The notes: generated from the sequence alone by a model not told the origin. A stretch of DNA of 64,000 nt from Caballeronia mineralivorans PML1(12) (GCF_001028175.1 NZ_AEJF01000088.1:35259-99258), one strand, 5' to 3'; positions 1-9,890 are shown, numbered from the stretch's first letter. A program made the numbers and translations.

Positions 1-151
1 TGCTGCCGCCTTTCTTCGGCGTATCGGCGGCCAGCGCCGGGGTCGCGACCGACAGCAGCCCCGCGCCTGTGACCGCCATCATGCCGGTTCCGGCCAACAC
101 TCGCATCATGTCGCGGCGGCTGACGCCGCCGTTTTTCGTATCATCTTTCAC
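1..151 (-). CDS. Tat-exported solute-binding protein, N-terminal fragment
   Basis: Fifty codons of a protein that runs off the left edge. The GTG start at 151 is preceded by CGGAG eight bases upstream. The N-terminus shows the twin-arginine motif SRRDMMRVLAG, a hydrophobic stretch and an A-L-A cleavage site, so export by the Tat route is likely. The mature start ADTPKKGGS resembles peptide/opine-type ABC solute-binding proteins, but that class is inferred only from this short region. It lies on the same strand as, and 221 bp downstream of, the hydantoinase B gene, so it may belong to the same catabolic unit. The 221 bp gap shows no clear gene or terminator. Confidence 0.5.
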   Translation of the reverse strand, partial: MKDDTKNGGVSRRDMMRVLAGTGMMAVTGAGLLSVATPALAADTPKKGGS

Positions 152-372
152 GTGAATTGCTCCGGACGGTTAAGGGATCTGAAAGTACGTTCAGGGGGCG
201 ACGGGGTCAGGTTTGTCGCGTCTCTTCAGCAGCATCGTATGCTTGCAGAATCCGCGTGAAACGCCGACAAAAACCGCGAAACAGCATAAATCGCTTGTTC
301 TGGGATCGCTAACGCGGTGCTTTGCATGGCCGTCAATCGGGCGACTGAAAACATCCGCGTTTTCCCCAAGCT

Positions 373-2388
373 TCAGGCAACAGTTGCATGCTCCACGTCG
401 AGCAGTTGCGGATAACGCCGCAGAACGTCGGCATACAGTTCGTCGACAATTCCCGCGCCCGCAGTCATCGTCCCGGCGGCTTCCCGCGCGTCGAGCGCAT
501 CGAAGATCTTGTGCTTGAGGAAATGACGCCACACCACCGGCGCGCGAGCGAGGATGCCCGTCAACACGTCATAGCGCTCGCGCGTCCACTTCGCTTCATA
601 GGCGTTGCGTTCTGCGCCATAGTCGAAGTGCGTAGCCACCGTCTGGTCCGAGATTCTTTTCGCCTCGACGCGCAATTCAGCCGTCCTCGCTGCGTCGATC
701 GATCCATCGGCCAGCACGACGCCATACAGTTCACGCGCCTGATCGACGGACAGGTAACCACGCCGTACATCCTCGACCACTTTCTGCGCGTCGCGTTCGT
801 GCGGATGACCGTAGCCGCCGCCGCCGCACCCTTCGAGGCGGATCACATCGCCGGGACCGCACATGACCAGGTCGGTCACGCCCAGGTCCTCCTCGCCCTC
901 GCGGCCCGGATTGCGGGTGAAGCGCGAGACGGCGCCCGCCTTGCCACCCAGCACGCCCCACGACGCGAAGCGCGAGCGATCACGATTGCGCGCGGTCACC
1001 AGTGTGCCGGGCGAAAACACCCTGAACTCCATCACGGTTCCCAGCCCGCCGCGATATTTGCCAGCGCCCGCGCTGCCGGGCACGACGCCATACTTCGTGA
1101 TGCGGATCGGCACTTCGGCTTCGTTGATCTCGACCGGGGTGTTACGCAGGAACGCCACGTTCGCGCCCGATGCGTCCGACCCGTCGCCCGAGATCATGCC
1201 ACCCGCGCCGCCGCCCACCGGACCGATCGATGCGATCACGGTGCGGCCGCGACGGTCCACGGTCTTGACGTTGAGAATCGACATGCCGCCAGCCGGGCAT
1301 GCCGGCAAACGTTCCGGGCATACCATCGAGAACGCGCCGAACGTGACGTACTGCGCGACCTTCGCTGTCAGGCTGCGCATCCCGACAGCGGCCGGCGGAA
1401 CGCAATTCATGATCGTGCCTTCAGGCATGATGCAGCGCGCCACTTTCAGCATCCCGGCGTTGAGCAGCAGGTCGGGATTAAGCGAATACAGGATGTAGTT
1501 GAGCCCGACGAGCGCGAGGACGTGACGTTCCTTGCCGCCCGTGGGCATGTTCAGCGATGAATTCAGTTGTGGATCGCTGCCGGTGAAATCGAATACGAGC
1601 GAACCGTCCTTCACCGTCAGGGTCAGCGCGACACGCAGCGGCTTGCCGTTGACCGAATCCTCGTCGGCATATTCGGCGAAGAAATACTCGCCATCCGGCA
1701 TGCTTCGCACGATGGTGCGCGCCTGCTCTTCCGAATATTCAAGCAGCGCGTCCATTCCAGCGCGAAACTGCTCGATCCCGAAGCGCTCGATAATTTCCAG
1801 CACGCGGCGCTCGCCGGTCATCAGCATCGCGATCTGGGCCTTCAGGTCACCGCGATTCTGCTCGGGCGCACGCACATTGATCGCCATGTGTTCGAGCAGC
1901 ACCTCGTCCAACACGCCCGCGCGCACGATCTTGGTCGGTGCGAAACGAATCCCTTCCTGGTAGATCTCGGTCAACGTGCGCGACAGTGACGCCGGCACCG
2001 CGCCGCCCATGTCGGTGTTGTGAATATGGCCGCCGACATAGCAGACAATCTCGCCGTGGTAGAACACCGGCTTCCACATCATCACGTCGGGCGTGTGGGT
2101 CGCAACGTAGCCGCTGTACGCGTCGTTGGTCATGCAGATGTCGCCCGGTTCGTAGTGGCCGATCATGTCGATCACCGCACCGAAGTCGAGTCCCGGATAC
2201 CACGTGGCGCCAAGCGTCTTCGGCGAGGCAAACGTGAGACCGCGGGTGTTCATCAGCGTGCAGGAGAAGTCTTCCGTTTCCTTCACGAAGGCGGAATGTG
2301 CGGTGCGCACAAGCGTATAGGCCATGCTTTCAGCGGCCGCAACGCAGTAGTTCGCGAAGATCTGAAGGACGGATTTATCGAATGTCAT
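373..2388 (-). CDS. Hydantoinase/oxoprolinase B-family subunit (HyuB-like)
   Basis: A 671-residue protein of the HyuB family, the partner of HyuA in ATP-dependent hydantoinases, N-methylhydantoinase, 5-oxoprolinase, caprolactamase and acetone carboxylase. These enzymes phosphorylate and open a cyclic amide or activate a carbonyl group. Family features are the early segment beginning MTFDKSVLQIFANYCVAAAE, the conserved TNDAYSGYVATHTPD region and the glycine-rich C-terminal half. An upstream in-frame ATG at 2415 overlaps hyuA. The ATG at 2388 is preferred because GGAAA precedes it and it matches the usual family start. It follows the HyuA-like gene by 23 bp, so the two are surely co-translated. 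The true substrate cannot be read from the sequence. Confidence 0.9.
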   Translation of the reverse strand: MTFDKSVLQIFANYCVAAAESMAYTLVRTAHSAFVKETEDFSCTLMNTRGLTFASPKTLGATWYPGLDFGAVIDMIGHYEPGDICMTNDAYSGYVATHTPDVMMWKPVFYHGEIVCYVGGHIHNTDMGGAVPASLSRTLTEIYQEGIRFAPTKIVRAGVLDEVLLEHMAINVRAPEQNRGDLKAQIAMLMTGERRVLEIIERFGIEQFRAGMDALLEYSEEQARTIVRSMPDGEYFFAEYADEDSVNGKPLRVALTLTVKDGSLVFDFTGSDPQLNSSLNMPTGGKERHVLALVGLNYILYSLNPDLLLNAGMLKVARCIMPEGTIMNCVPPAAVGMRSLTAKVAQYVTFGAFSMVCPERLPACPAGGMSILNVKTVDRRGRTVIASIGPVGGGAGGMISGDGSDASGANVAFLRNTPVEINEAEVPIRITKYGVVPGSAGAGKYRGGLGTVMEFRVFSPGTLVTARNRDRSRFASWGVLGGKAGAVSRFTRNPGREGEEDLGVTDLVMCGPGDVIRLEGCGGGGYGHPHERDAQKVVEDVRRGYLSVDQARELYGVVLADGSIDAARTAELRVEAKRISDQTVATHFDYGAERNAYEAKWTRERYDVLTGILARAPVVWRHFLKHKIFDALDAREAAGTMTAGAGIVDELYADVLRRYPQLLDVEHATVA

Positions 2389-2411
2389 GATGCGTTTCCA
2401 AGGTCGGCTAT

Positions 2412-4451
2412 TCAAACGGCTTCGAGAAAAAGATTGCCGTATTCGTCCACGCGGGCATTGAAACCCGGCAGCACGCAGGTCGTGGTGTCGTCCTGGGCGA
2501 CGATCGCGGGGCCGGGGAACTGATGCCCCGCCAGCAGCGCCGTCCGCCGGTAAAGCGGTACGCGACGCCAGGTGCCGTCGAGGTAAGCATCGATCTCCGA
2601 CTCGGCTTCCGGCGCGCCCTCGCCCGCCGTTATCTTCGGCAACTCGGGCTTCGGCGTGGGCGCGGTGATGACGAGCCTGAGCGCGACGACCTGGATCGCG
2701 GACTTGTCGTCGCTATGACCAAAGAGGCGTTCGTGCTCGCGATGAAACGCTTGCGCAATCCCTTCAATGTCGCCATTGGCGATAGCTTCGGTGGTAATCG
2801 GAGTATCGATTTCGAACGACTGCCCGCGATACCGCATGTCGGCCGAAACCACGAGTTCGGCCGTTGCGTCCGTGCCGGTCTCGCGGATCACCCAAGCACG
2901 TGCATCGGCTTCGAGCCGCGCGAGGTCTTGCCCAAGCCGTTCAAGCGACGCACGGTCGAGCGGATAATAAGTCGTCCGCACGAAGTCGTTCTTCGTGTCT
3001 GCAATCAAACCACCCAGCGCGCTCAGCACCCCAGGCGTAGTCGGGACCAGCAGGTTGCGCACGTTCAGCGCACGTGCGAGGAAGCAGCCGAGCATGGGTC
3101 CCGCGCCGCCGAAGGGCATCAGCGAGAAGGTGCGCGGATCGATGCCGAAGCGCGAGCTCAAACGGCTCACGCCTGCGTACATGCCGGAAATCGATACCTC
3201 GATAATGGCTGCCGCGGTCTTGTAGACGTCGAGTCCCAGGCGCTGCGCAAGCGGTTCGATCGCACGCAGCGACGCGTCGACATCCACCTTCACCGCGTTG
3301 TATCCGAGCGCCGCGCTGCCGAGCACGCCGATCGCGGCGAATGCGTCGGTAATGGTCGGGCGGGTTCCCCCTCGACCGTAGCAAACCGGGCCTGGATTTG
3401 ACCCGGCGCTTTCCGGTCCGACCTTGAGCACGCCGAACTCGTCGACCCAGGCGATCGAGCCGCCGCCGTCACCAATCGACGAAACGGAGACCGACGGAAT
3501 ATGGATCTGGAATTCGCCGATATATTCGCCCGTCGCATACTGCGGCTTGCCGTCCACGATCAATGCGATATCCGCCGTTGTCCCGCCGATATCGAGGCTC
3601 ATGCAGTCCTTCACCTTGCAGAGCTTCGCGAGATACGCTGCGCCGATCACGCCCGACGCCGTGCCGGACAGGATCATCTGCACGCAGTTCTGCTTGCCGT
3701 TCTCGGCGCTCATCACGCCGCCGTTTGACTTGGTGACCTTGAGGTCCGCGCCGATACCGCTCTCGCCCAACGCCGCCTGCAATTGCGTGAGGTAGTTCGA
3801 CACGCGCGGCTGCACATAACCGCCAATGGTCGCCGTCACCGTGCGTTCGTATTCGCGGATGATCGGCCAGACTTCATGCGAGCACGAAACGAACATACCC
3901 GGCATTGCGTGCTGGATGATCGCCTTCACTTGCTGCTCGTGCGCCGGGTTTCGATACGAATGCAGCAGCGATACCACCACACCCTCGCAGCCTGCCGCCT
4001 GCATGCCGCGCACCGCATCGAGCACGCTGGCTTCGTCGACGGGCGTTTCCTCGTCACCCTCCGCCGTCAGCCGCCCCACTACACCGAACACCCGGTCGCG
4101 CGGGATCAGCGGCGCTGGCCGGCTGGACATAAGGTGGTACATGTCGGGGATCTTCAGGCGCGCGATGTCGAGCACGTCCTCGAAGTTGCGCGTGGTGATG
4201 AGGCCAAGCTTCAGCCCCTTGCGTTGCACCACCGCATTCACGCCGACCGTCGTGCCATGCGTGAAATAAACCACCTCGCGCGGCTCGATGCCGTAGCGTT
4301 CCCGCAGACCTTCCATTCCTGCGAGCACTTCGCTGCCCGGACTGTCCGGACGCGAAAACACCTTCAAGGTCCGTATTGTTCGCGTCGCTTCGTCAAGCAC
4401 CGCGAAGTCGGTGAACGAACCGCCAATATCCACTCCGATTCTCAAACCCAT
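2412..4451 (-). CDS. Hydantoinase/oxoprolinase A-family subunit (HyuA-like)
   Basis: A 679-residue ATP-binding subunit of the hydantoinase/oxoprolinase family. The N-terminus MGLRIGVDIGGSFTDFAVLD holds the phosphate-binding DIGGSFTD loop of the acetate/sugar kinase/Hsp70 fold. HGTTVGVNAVVQRKG and SLDIGGTTADIALI are further nucleotide-site motifs, and MPFGGAGPMLGC is typical of the C-terminal half. Length fits the family. It sits between the ABC importer and the B subunit in one leftward run. Relatives open hydantoins, 5-oxoproline or lactams with ATP. With a class III aminotransferase nearby, a lactam or imide giving an amino acid is an attractive but unproven substrate. Confidence 0.92.
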   Translation of the reverse strand: MGLRIGVDIGGSFTDFAVLDEATRTIRTLKVFSRPDSPGSEVLAGMEGLRERYGIEPREVVYFTHGTTVGVNAVVQRKGLKLGLITTRNFEDVLDIARLKIPDMYHLMSSRPAPLIPRDRVFGVVGRLTAEGDEETPVDEASVLDAVRGMQAAGCEGVVVSLLHSYRNPAHEQQVKAIIQHAMPGMFVSCSHEVWPIIREYERTVTATIGGYVQPRVSNYLTQLQAALGESGIGADLKVTKSNGGVMSAENGKQNCVQMILSGTASGVIGAAYLAKLCKVKDCMSLDIGGTTADIALIVDGKPQYATGEYIGEFQIHIPSVSVSSIGDGGGSIAWVDEFGVLKVGPESAGSNPGPVCYGRGGTRPTITDAFAAIGVLGSAALGYNAVKVDVDASLRAIEPLAQRLGLDVYKTAAAIIEVSISGMYAGVSRLSSRFGIDPRTFSLMPFGGAGPMLGCFLARALNVRNLLVPTTPGVLSALGGLIADTKNDFVRTTYYPLDRASLERLGQDLARLEADARAWVIRETGTDATAELVVSADMRYRGQSFEIDTPITTEAIANGDIEGIAQAFHREHERLFGHSDDKSAIQVVALRLVITAPTPKPELPKITAGEGAPEAESEIDAYLDGTWRRVPLYRRTALLAGHQFPGPAIVAQDDTTTCVLPGFNARVDEYGNLFLEAV

Positions 4452-4529
4452 TGCCTTGTCCTTGCCTGTCGAAAATGATGATGAATCTGGACACTCCGGC
4501 CGTCTTGAGGCACGCCGCCGCGAGGCCTG

Positions 4530-5561
4530 TCAGTGGCCGATCTGTTTGTTCCACTGTTCGATCCATTGCGGCGAATGCTCGGAGACCTGCTCGAACTCCA
4601 CCCAGATCGATTTGTCTTTCGTGGCAATGCGAGGCGCCACGCGCGGGTCGTACTTCACATTGCGGTTCGATGCCGCGTATTGCATCGCGTTGACGAAACA
4701 GCTCTGGCCCTCGGCGGAAGCAAGTTCGTTCAGGAATTGCCGGCCGAGCGGCGAGCCGTTCTTCACCTTCTGCGCCATGTTCGGGAATGCCACCGAGCCC
4801 GGCGACGGACTGATGAAACCGATGTCGGAATTGTTCGCGTCATGCTCGGCCCAGGCACGGCCGTCGTAGTACATCGCAATGTCGACGTCGCCGGAACGCA
4901 TGGACATGAGCGGCGTGTTCGGGTCGCTGTAGAACGTCGCGTTGCCGCTCACCGACATGCGCTTGATCTGGTCGAGCGCCGGCTGGATGTTGGTGCTGGA
5001 TCCGCCATAGACCTTCGTGAAGAGCGTGATCAGGCCGGGCGGCGTCGCGACATACGCAATGCCGGGCAACGCTGCCTGCCATTTTCCTGCCACGGTTCCA
5101 TCGACGAATTCCTTCCACGTCTTCGGCGGATTTTTAACGGTCTTCGTGTTGTACATCAGGCCGAAATCGCCGAATGTAATGGGAAAGCCATAGCCCTTGC
5201 CGTAGGCCACGAGACGCGGATCGAGTTGTGCGACGTTCGGCACATCCGCCGCTGTCACCGGGTCGAGCAAATTCAGAGAGATCGCCTTGTACGCAGCTTC
5301 AGGCGTACTGACGATTACATCGATGGGCGGCTTCGAAGGATTCGCCGCCACCTGGTTGACCCACTGCAGCGGGTTACCCAACACGACATCAACGGACTTC
5401 CCGGTCGCCTTCTCGAACGGCTGCACGAAGCAGGTGCGGTACGCCTTTTCCCACGATCCGCCGAATGCGGTAACGGTCAGGTCGGCGGCGTGTGCGGATA
5501 GCGATAGCGCTGCTGTCAAAGCGAAAACAGCGCCTGAGGTGAAAATCCGGCTCGATCTCAT
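4530..5561 (-). CDS. Polyamine-type ABC transporter solute-binding protein
   Basis: A 343-residue periplasmic binding protein of the PotD/PotF type. The N-terminus MRSSRIFTSGAVFALTAALS followed by SAHA-AD is a Sec signal peptide. The mature start LTVTAFGGSWEKAYRTCFVQPFE is characteristic of iron/spermidine/putrescine-type binding proteins. The start at 5561 was chosen over an upstream in-frame ATG because GAGG precedes it and the signal peptide begins there. It is encoded 31 bp downstream of the two permeases, which supports one importer. Ligand class is inferred from family; it could be a polyamine, an amino acid derivative or a related cationic compound. Confidence 0.9.
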   Translation of the reverse strand: MRSSRIFTSGAVFALTAALSLSAHAADLTVTAFGGSWEKAYRTCFVQPFEKATGKSVDVVLGNPLQWVNQVAANPSKPPIDVIVSTPEAAYKAISLNLLDPVTAADVPNVAQLDPRLVAYGKGYGFPITFGDFGLMYNTKTVKNPPKTWKEFVDGTVAGKWQAALPGIAYVATPPGLITLFTKVYGGSSTNIQPALDQIKRMSVSGNATFYSDPNTPLMSMRSGDVDIAMYYDGRAWAEHDANNSDIGFISPSPGSVAFPNMAQKVKNGSPLGRQFLNELASAEGQSCFVNAMQYAASNRNVKYDPRVAPRIATKDKSIWVEFEQVSEHSPQWIEQWNKQIGH

Positions 5562-5592
5562 GGGTGCCTCGTGGCAAGAAGTTAAGATAAGT

Positions 5593-6399
5593 TCATGCAT
5601 TGAGCGCACGCAGTCCGTAGGTGCGTTCGACCACCAGCAGCAAACCGATAGCAATCAGCATCTGCACAGTGCTGATTGCGGCTATTGCCGGGTCGAGCTG
5701 GTTTTGCAGGTACGACAGCATCACGACCGGCAGCGTCGTTACGTTCGCCGTGCCGAAGAAGTACGAGACCGGCAGGTTGTCGAGCGAGATCAGCACGGCG
5801 AACAGTGCGCCGGCGAATACGCCTGGACTGATGAGCGGCAGCGTCACGAAATAGAAACGCTGCCAGCGGTTCGCACCGAGCACAGCGGCGGCTTCCTCGA
5901 AGTTGATGCCGACGTTGCGATACACCGCGAGCACCGTGCGCATCACATACGGCACCGAGATAACAGTGTGCGCGATCAGGAGCGCGGCAAACGACACGCC
6001 GATGCCCAGGCTCGAGAGGAAATAAAGCAGCGAAAAACCGATGACCAAGGCGGGAATCGCGACCGGTGCAAGCAGGAAGGTCGTCAGCGCCGCGGCGAAG
6101 GCACTGCGGCTACGGCCAAGTGCAATGGCGGCGGGCACGGCCAGCAGGATCGCGACGAACGCCGAACTGAGCGCGAGATAGACGCTCGTCATCAGCGAAT
6201 CGATGAACGGGCGATATTCGATCAGCCGCCGATACCAGCGCAACGACACCCCGTGATAAGGCACCGTGATCGCGTTGCCGGCCGTGAACGACGCAGCTAC
6301 GACCACGACGATCGGCGCGACGAGGAACGTGAAGAACAGGAGGTTATAGAGCGACAACGGCACGCGCGCGACGCCCGTCCTGCGCAGCAAGGCGATCAT
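5593..6399 (-). CDS. ABC transporter permease (PotC-like)
   Basis: A 268-residue inner-membrane permease with about six hydrophobic segments. The EAA-type loop that contacts the ATPase reads EEAAAVLGANRWQRFYFVTLP. Start ATG at 6399 overlaps the stop of the upstream permease (ATGA), which is typical of translational coupling; an upstream in-frame ATG at 6447 would intrude into that gene. It completes the heterodimeric membrane channel of the polyamine-type importer together with its upstream neighbour. Confidence 0.9.
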   Translation of the reverse strand: MIALLRRTGVARVPLSLYNLLFFTFLVAPIVVVVAASFTAGNAITVPYHGVSLRWYRRLIEYRPFIDSLMTSVYLALSSAFVAILLAVPAAIALGRSRSAFAAALTTFLLAPVAIPALVIGFSLLYFLSSLGIGVSFAALLIAHTVISVPYVMRTVLAVYRNVGINFEEAAAVLGANRWQRFYFVTLPLISPGVFAGALFAVLISLDNLPVSYFFGTANVTTLPVVMLSYLQNQLDPAIAAISTVQMLIAIGLLLVVERTYGLRALNA

Positions 6400-7280
6400 G
6401 ACCGCGCTCCCCAGCCGCTCGCGAATCGCTGCTGCACGAAGAGGCAAACCAGCACGATGAAAAGCAGCAGGTTACCCATTGCCGCCGCGAAGCCGATATC
6501 CTGCGTCAGGCTGAACTGCTGGAAGATCAACACAGGCAGCGTCACAACCTGGCCACCGCCGAGCAGCAGCATCGTGACGAAACTGCCGTTGGTCAGCATG
6601 AACACGAGAATGCATCCGGTCACAATGCCTTCGATACTCAAGGGCAGCGTCACGTTGAGAAAGGTGCGTAGCGCTCCGGCGCCGAGGATGCGTGCTGATT
6701 CTTCAAGCCGCCGGTCCACGCCCTGCAACACCGGCGTAATCGAAAGCACCATGAACGGCACCATTACGTGGACCAGTCCCATGTAAACCGAGCCCGCGCT
6801 GTTCAGCACGTTCAGCGGCCGGTCGATCACATGCAGCGCCTGAAGGGCCTCGTTGACCATGCCGTGCCGCGCCAACAGGATGCGCCAGCCGAAGGTGCGC
6901 ATGATGATCGACGTAAGCAGCGGTGCGACGAGGAGGAACAGCAGCACCGGACCGAAGCGGCCTGCACGCCGCACGAGGAAATACGCCACCGGGTAGCCCA
7001 CGACTGCGCAAATCGCCGTGGTGACGAAGCTGACCTTCAGCGTATTGGCAATAACGCGAAGGTAATAAGGATCGCTGATCAGCTTCGTGTAGAAACGCAG
7101 GCTGACGGCGCCTCCTTCATGTGCGGGCGCCACACTGCGAAGCACGTTTTCCATCAGCGGCGCGAGGAAAAATACACACAGGAAGATGAGCGCGGGCACG
7201 TAGAGCAGGCTCGGACGCACACGCCGTTTCATGACCTTCGTCTCGACCCGCTGCGCTGCGAATGCGTTGACAGTCTGCAT
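6396..7280 (-). CDS. ABC transporter permease (PotB-like)
   Basis: A 294-residue permease with a cytoplasmic N-terminus, a first hydrophobic segment (PSLLYVPALIFLCVFFLAPL) and the EAA loop EESARILGAGALRTFLNVTLP. The ATG at 7280 directly abuts the TAA of the ATPase gene. A second in-frame ATG at 7232 (MKRRVRP) would also give a complete protein. Typical PotB-like length. Together with the second permease it forms the channel for the ligand carried by the binding protein. Confidence 0.9.
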   Translation of the reverse strand: MQTVNAFAAQRVETKVMKRRVRPSLLYVPALIFLCVFFLAPLMENVLRSVAPAHEGGAVSLRFYTKLISDPYYLRVIANTLKVSFVTTAICAVVGYPVAYFLVRRAGRFGPVLLFLLVAPLLTSIIMRTFGWRILLARHGMVNEALQALHVIDRPLNVLNSAGSVYMGLVHVMVPFMVLSITPVLQGVDRRLEESARILGAGALRTFLNVTLPLSIEGIVTGCILVFMLTNGSFVTMLLLGGGQVVTLPVLIFQQFSLTQDIGFAAAMGNLLLFIVLVCLFVQQRFASGWGARS

Positions 7281-8441
7281 TTACGCCGCCTTCGCCAAGG
7301 CCTGCCCGGTTTCGGATTCGAGCAGCACGGCGCTCTCGGCGTCGAAGGAAACAACCACGTTCGCGCCCGCGGGTCGCGCGCCGCCACCCGCGGAGGATGT
7401 CGCCATTTCGTACGCGTAGACCGGCCGCCCGAGCGCAGGGACGTCGACCCGATACGCGTGGTGCGCACCGCGAAACACATGCTGCACGATATGGCCGTCG
7501 AAACGGACGTGATGTGATTGCGGCGCGTCGAGCACGACTTTCTCGGGGCGAATCGCAAATTCCGCATGCTCGCCGGAGAGCCTGACGTCGCGCACCGGAA
7601 CCACGATTTCCGCCTTGCTCCAGTGCGGCCGGAGCTTCACGGCCCGCGCATGACGCCCGGTCACCTCGCACTCGATCACATTCGCCGTGCCCAAAAACTC
7701 CGCCACGAAACGCGTACGCGGCTGTTCGTAGACATCGCGCGGACTGCCGGTCTGCAGGATGCGCCCGCGGTCCATCACGACCACGCGGTCGCTCATGGTC
7801 AGCGCTTCTTCCTGGTCATGCGTGACCATCACGCTCGTAATGCCCAGCTCGCTTTGTATCTGGCGAAGTTCGAACTGCATGCCTTCGCGCAGGTTCTTGT
7901 CGAGCGCGCCGAGCGGTTCGTCGAGAAGCAGCACGGACGGGTTTGTGATCAATGCCCGCGCCAAAGCTATCCGCTGCTGCTGACCGCCCGACAGTTGCGC
8001 AATGTTGCGCGCCTCTATGCCGGGCAGGCGGATCGTCTCGAGCATCTTCTTCACGCGCGCCGCGATCTCGCTCTTCGGCGTGCCTGCCATGCGCAACCCA
8101 AAGCCGATATTCGCGCCGACGCTCAGGTGTGGAAACAGGCTGTAGTTCTGGAACACCATGCCCAGGCCACGTTTGTCCGGAGGCAGGTTCGTGACGTCGC
8201 GACCGCCAATATTCACCGTTCCCGTATCGGGTTGATCGAATCCGGCGATCAGTCTCAGCGTGGTCGTCTTGCCGCAACCCGATGGCCCGAGCAACGCAAG
8301 GAGTTCGCCCGGATGCACGTCCAGCGTCATCGTCTCGAGCGCAGTGACTGCGCCGAAACGCTTGCTCACGCCATCGAGCAGCAAGCGCTCCGAGCGTTCG
8401 GCACTGTTTTGCAAAGATGATCTGAACGCTGTTTCCATCAT
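7281..8441 (-). CDS. ABC transporter ATPase (PotA-like)
   Basis: A 386-residue ATPase. Walker A is GPSGCGKTT, the signature is LSGGQQQRIALARAL, Walker B is VLLLDEPLGALD and the switch histidine lies in VMVTHDQEEALTMSD. The C-terminal third forms the TOBE-like regulatory domain of importers for spermidine, maltose or iron. Two adjacent ATG codons (8441, 8438) follow GGGGA. A longer in-frame extension to 8585 has no family resemblance and runs into the upstream oxidoreductase. The gene lies 28 bp after the FAD enzyme in the same leftward run. Confidence 0.92.
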   Translation of the reverse strand: MMETAFRSSLQNSAERSERLLLDGVSKRFGAVTALETMTLDVHPGELLALLGPSGCGKTTTLRLIAGFDQPDTGTVNIGGRDVTNLPPDKRGLGMVFQNYSLFPHLSVGANIGFGLRMAGTPKSEIAARVKKMLETIRLPGIEARNIAQLSGGQQQRIALARALITNPSVLLLDEPLGALDKNLREGMQFELRQIQSELGITSVMVTHDQEEALTMSDRVVVMDRGRILQTGSPRDVYEQPRTRFVAEFLGTANVIECEVTGRHARAVKLRPHWSKAEIVVPVRDVRLSGEHAEFAIRPEKVVLDAPQSHHVRFDGHIVQHVFRGAHHAYRVDVPALGRPVYAYEMATSSAGGGARPAGANVVVSFDAESAVLLESETGQALAKAA

Positions 8442-8469
8442 GGAAGGTCCCCGGTTAAGAGCGTGCCGC

Positions 8470-9804
8470 TCAGGCGCGCTGCCTGCGTTTGTCGATGACA
8501 TCGCGGATCTGGTAATAGCTCCCGAGCGCCGGCATGAACCACGGCTTGCCGCGATAAAGCGCGTGCGTGACCATCGGCGTGCCATAGGCGCTGACCTCAG
8601 GCGCTTGTCCCTCCAGGATCAGGCGCGCGACCTTGTAGCCGAGATAGGTCATCATCACCACGCCGCTGCCATTGCAGCCGAGCGCGTAGTGAATGCCGTC
8701 GGCGGTGCGGCCCAGATGCGGCAGGAAGTCGAGGGTGAGCGCGACCGTGCCGCCCCAGCTGTACGCGACCTTGACGTCGGCCATCTGCGGAAACCGCTCC
8801 ACCATTTGCGCATGCAGGATCGCGCCCGACCGGCGCCGGTCGAGGTTGTAGAAGCGCGCGCGGCCGCCGAAGAGGAAACGCTTTCCGTCCGGCGAATAGC
8901 GGTAGTAATTGACGACACGGCGCGTCTCCGAAATGCCGCGACGCTTCGGTATCAACGACGCTTGCAAGTCGGCGGGAAGCTCTTCGGTCGCGATCTGATG
9001 CGACACGACAGGCACCACGCGACGCTTCAGATCGGGCATCGATTCGCCCGTATAACCGTTGGTGCAGATCACCACGTGCCGGCTCGCGACCGTCCCCCGC
9101 GAGGTCTCGATGCGATACCCCGCCCCCGAACGCGCAATGCTCGTGACCGGGGCCTTGCTGCATACCGTAGCGCCCGCTCGGCGCGCGGCGGCGAGCAGGC
9201 CGGCAAACATCATCGATGGATGGACCTGACCCGCGCGTTCGAGCAACACACCGCCTGCGTAGATGTCACTTGCCAGTTCGTTGCGCAGTTCCTCGCGCGA
9301 AAGGATCCGTGCGCCCGCCGACGCATAGGCGTTCAGGTTGACGATCCGTTTCTTCCACGCGGCCATGTGCGCGTCGGTCCACATCGCGTTGATGCGGCCA
9401 GCCTTCACATAGGAGCACTCGATTGCGTTAGCCCTGAGGATGTTTTCGAACACGCCATACGAAGCGGCTGCTTCGCGCAACAGCGCCTGCTGGCGTTGCT
9501 CCGATACAGCGTTGTCGAGCTTCTTGCCCGATGGCGCCTTACCCACGTTCACCCCTCCCGACACCTGTCCGCCGCTGACCGTGCTCGCGCCGATGCCGGG
9601 GACATCGGCTTCGAGCACGGCCACGCTCAAGCCATGCTTCGCGAATTCGAGCGCACACGACAGCCCGGCATAGCCCGCGCCGACGATTGTCACGTCGACA
9701 TCGCGCGGTATCTCGGACATCAGGTCGTTGTGCGGATGCCAATCTTTCCACCAGTACGGGGTCTCGGTGAAATCGGAGGAAAACACTTGGCTGCGCGTCG
9801 GCAC
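8470..9804 (-). CDS. FAD-dependent amine/amino acid oxidoreductase (DAO family)
   Basis: A 444-residue flavoenzyme related to glycine oxidase, sarcosine oxidase and gamma-glutamylputrescine oxidase (PuuB). The dinucleotide-binding motif is DVTIVGAGYAGLSCALEFAK near residues 37-56, and YALGCNGSGVVMMTYLG is the typical C-terminal FAD-contact segment. The GTG start at 9804 has GAGGA seven bases upstream. Such enzymes oxidise a primary or secondary amine to an imine or aldehyde. It is the first gene of the long leftward transcript. A promoter and dyad that also occur at 12436-12508 lie just upstream. Substrate is unknown. Confidence 0.88.
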   Translation of the reverse strand: MPTRSQVFSSDFTETPYWWKDWHPHNDLMSEIPRDVDVTIVGAGYAGLSCALEFAKHGLSVAVLEADVPGIGASTVSGGQVSGGVNVGKAPSGKKLDNAVSEQRQQALLREAAASYGVFENILRANAIECSYVKAGRINAMWTDAHMAAWKKRIVNLNAYASAGARILSREELRNELASDIYAGGVLLERAGQVHPSMMFAGLLAAARRAGATVCSKAPVTSIARSGAGYRIETSRGTVASRHVVICTNGYTGESMPDLKRRVVPVVSHQIATEELPADLQASLIPKRRGISETRRVVNYYRYSPDGKRFLFGGRARFYNLDRRRSGAILHAQMVERFPQMADVKVAYSWGGTVALTLDFLPHLGRTADGIHYALGCNGSGVVMMTYLGYKVARLILEGQAPEVSAYGTPMVTHALYRGKPWFMPALGSYYQIRDVIDKRRQRA

Positions 9805-9847
9805 GATGGGGTCCTCGGTTGGGTCTGATGCGGTTCGAGCCTAATGT

Positions 9848-9864
9848 GTGCCACATTGCGGCAC
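9848..9864. promoter_or_regulatory. Probable IclR-type operator A
   Basis: The dyad GTGCC-N7-GGCAC. The identical arrangement occurs at 12440-12456 in front of the second leftward unit. Relative to the promoter at 9891-9919 it lies roughly 20-36 bases into the transcript, a position suited to blocking elongation or initiation. Binding by the IclR protein encoded at 12560 is inferred from the shared element. Confidence 0.55.
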
Positions 9865-9890
9865 GTCGTTCCATAAACTCGTTGAAGCGC

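Noticed and set aside
5287..6786. A 499-codon plus-strand frame across the binding protein and permease genes.
   Set aside because: Antisense to three clear transporter genes; its residues are low-complexity Arg/His/Gln-rich text typical of antisense frames.
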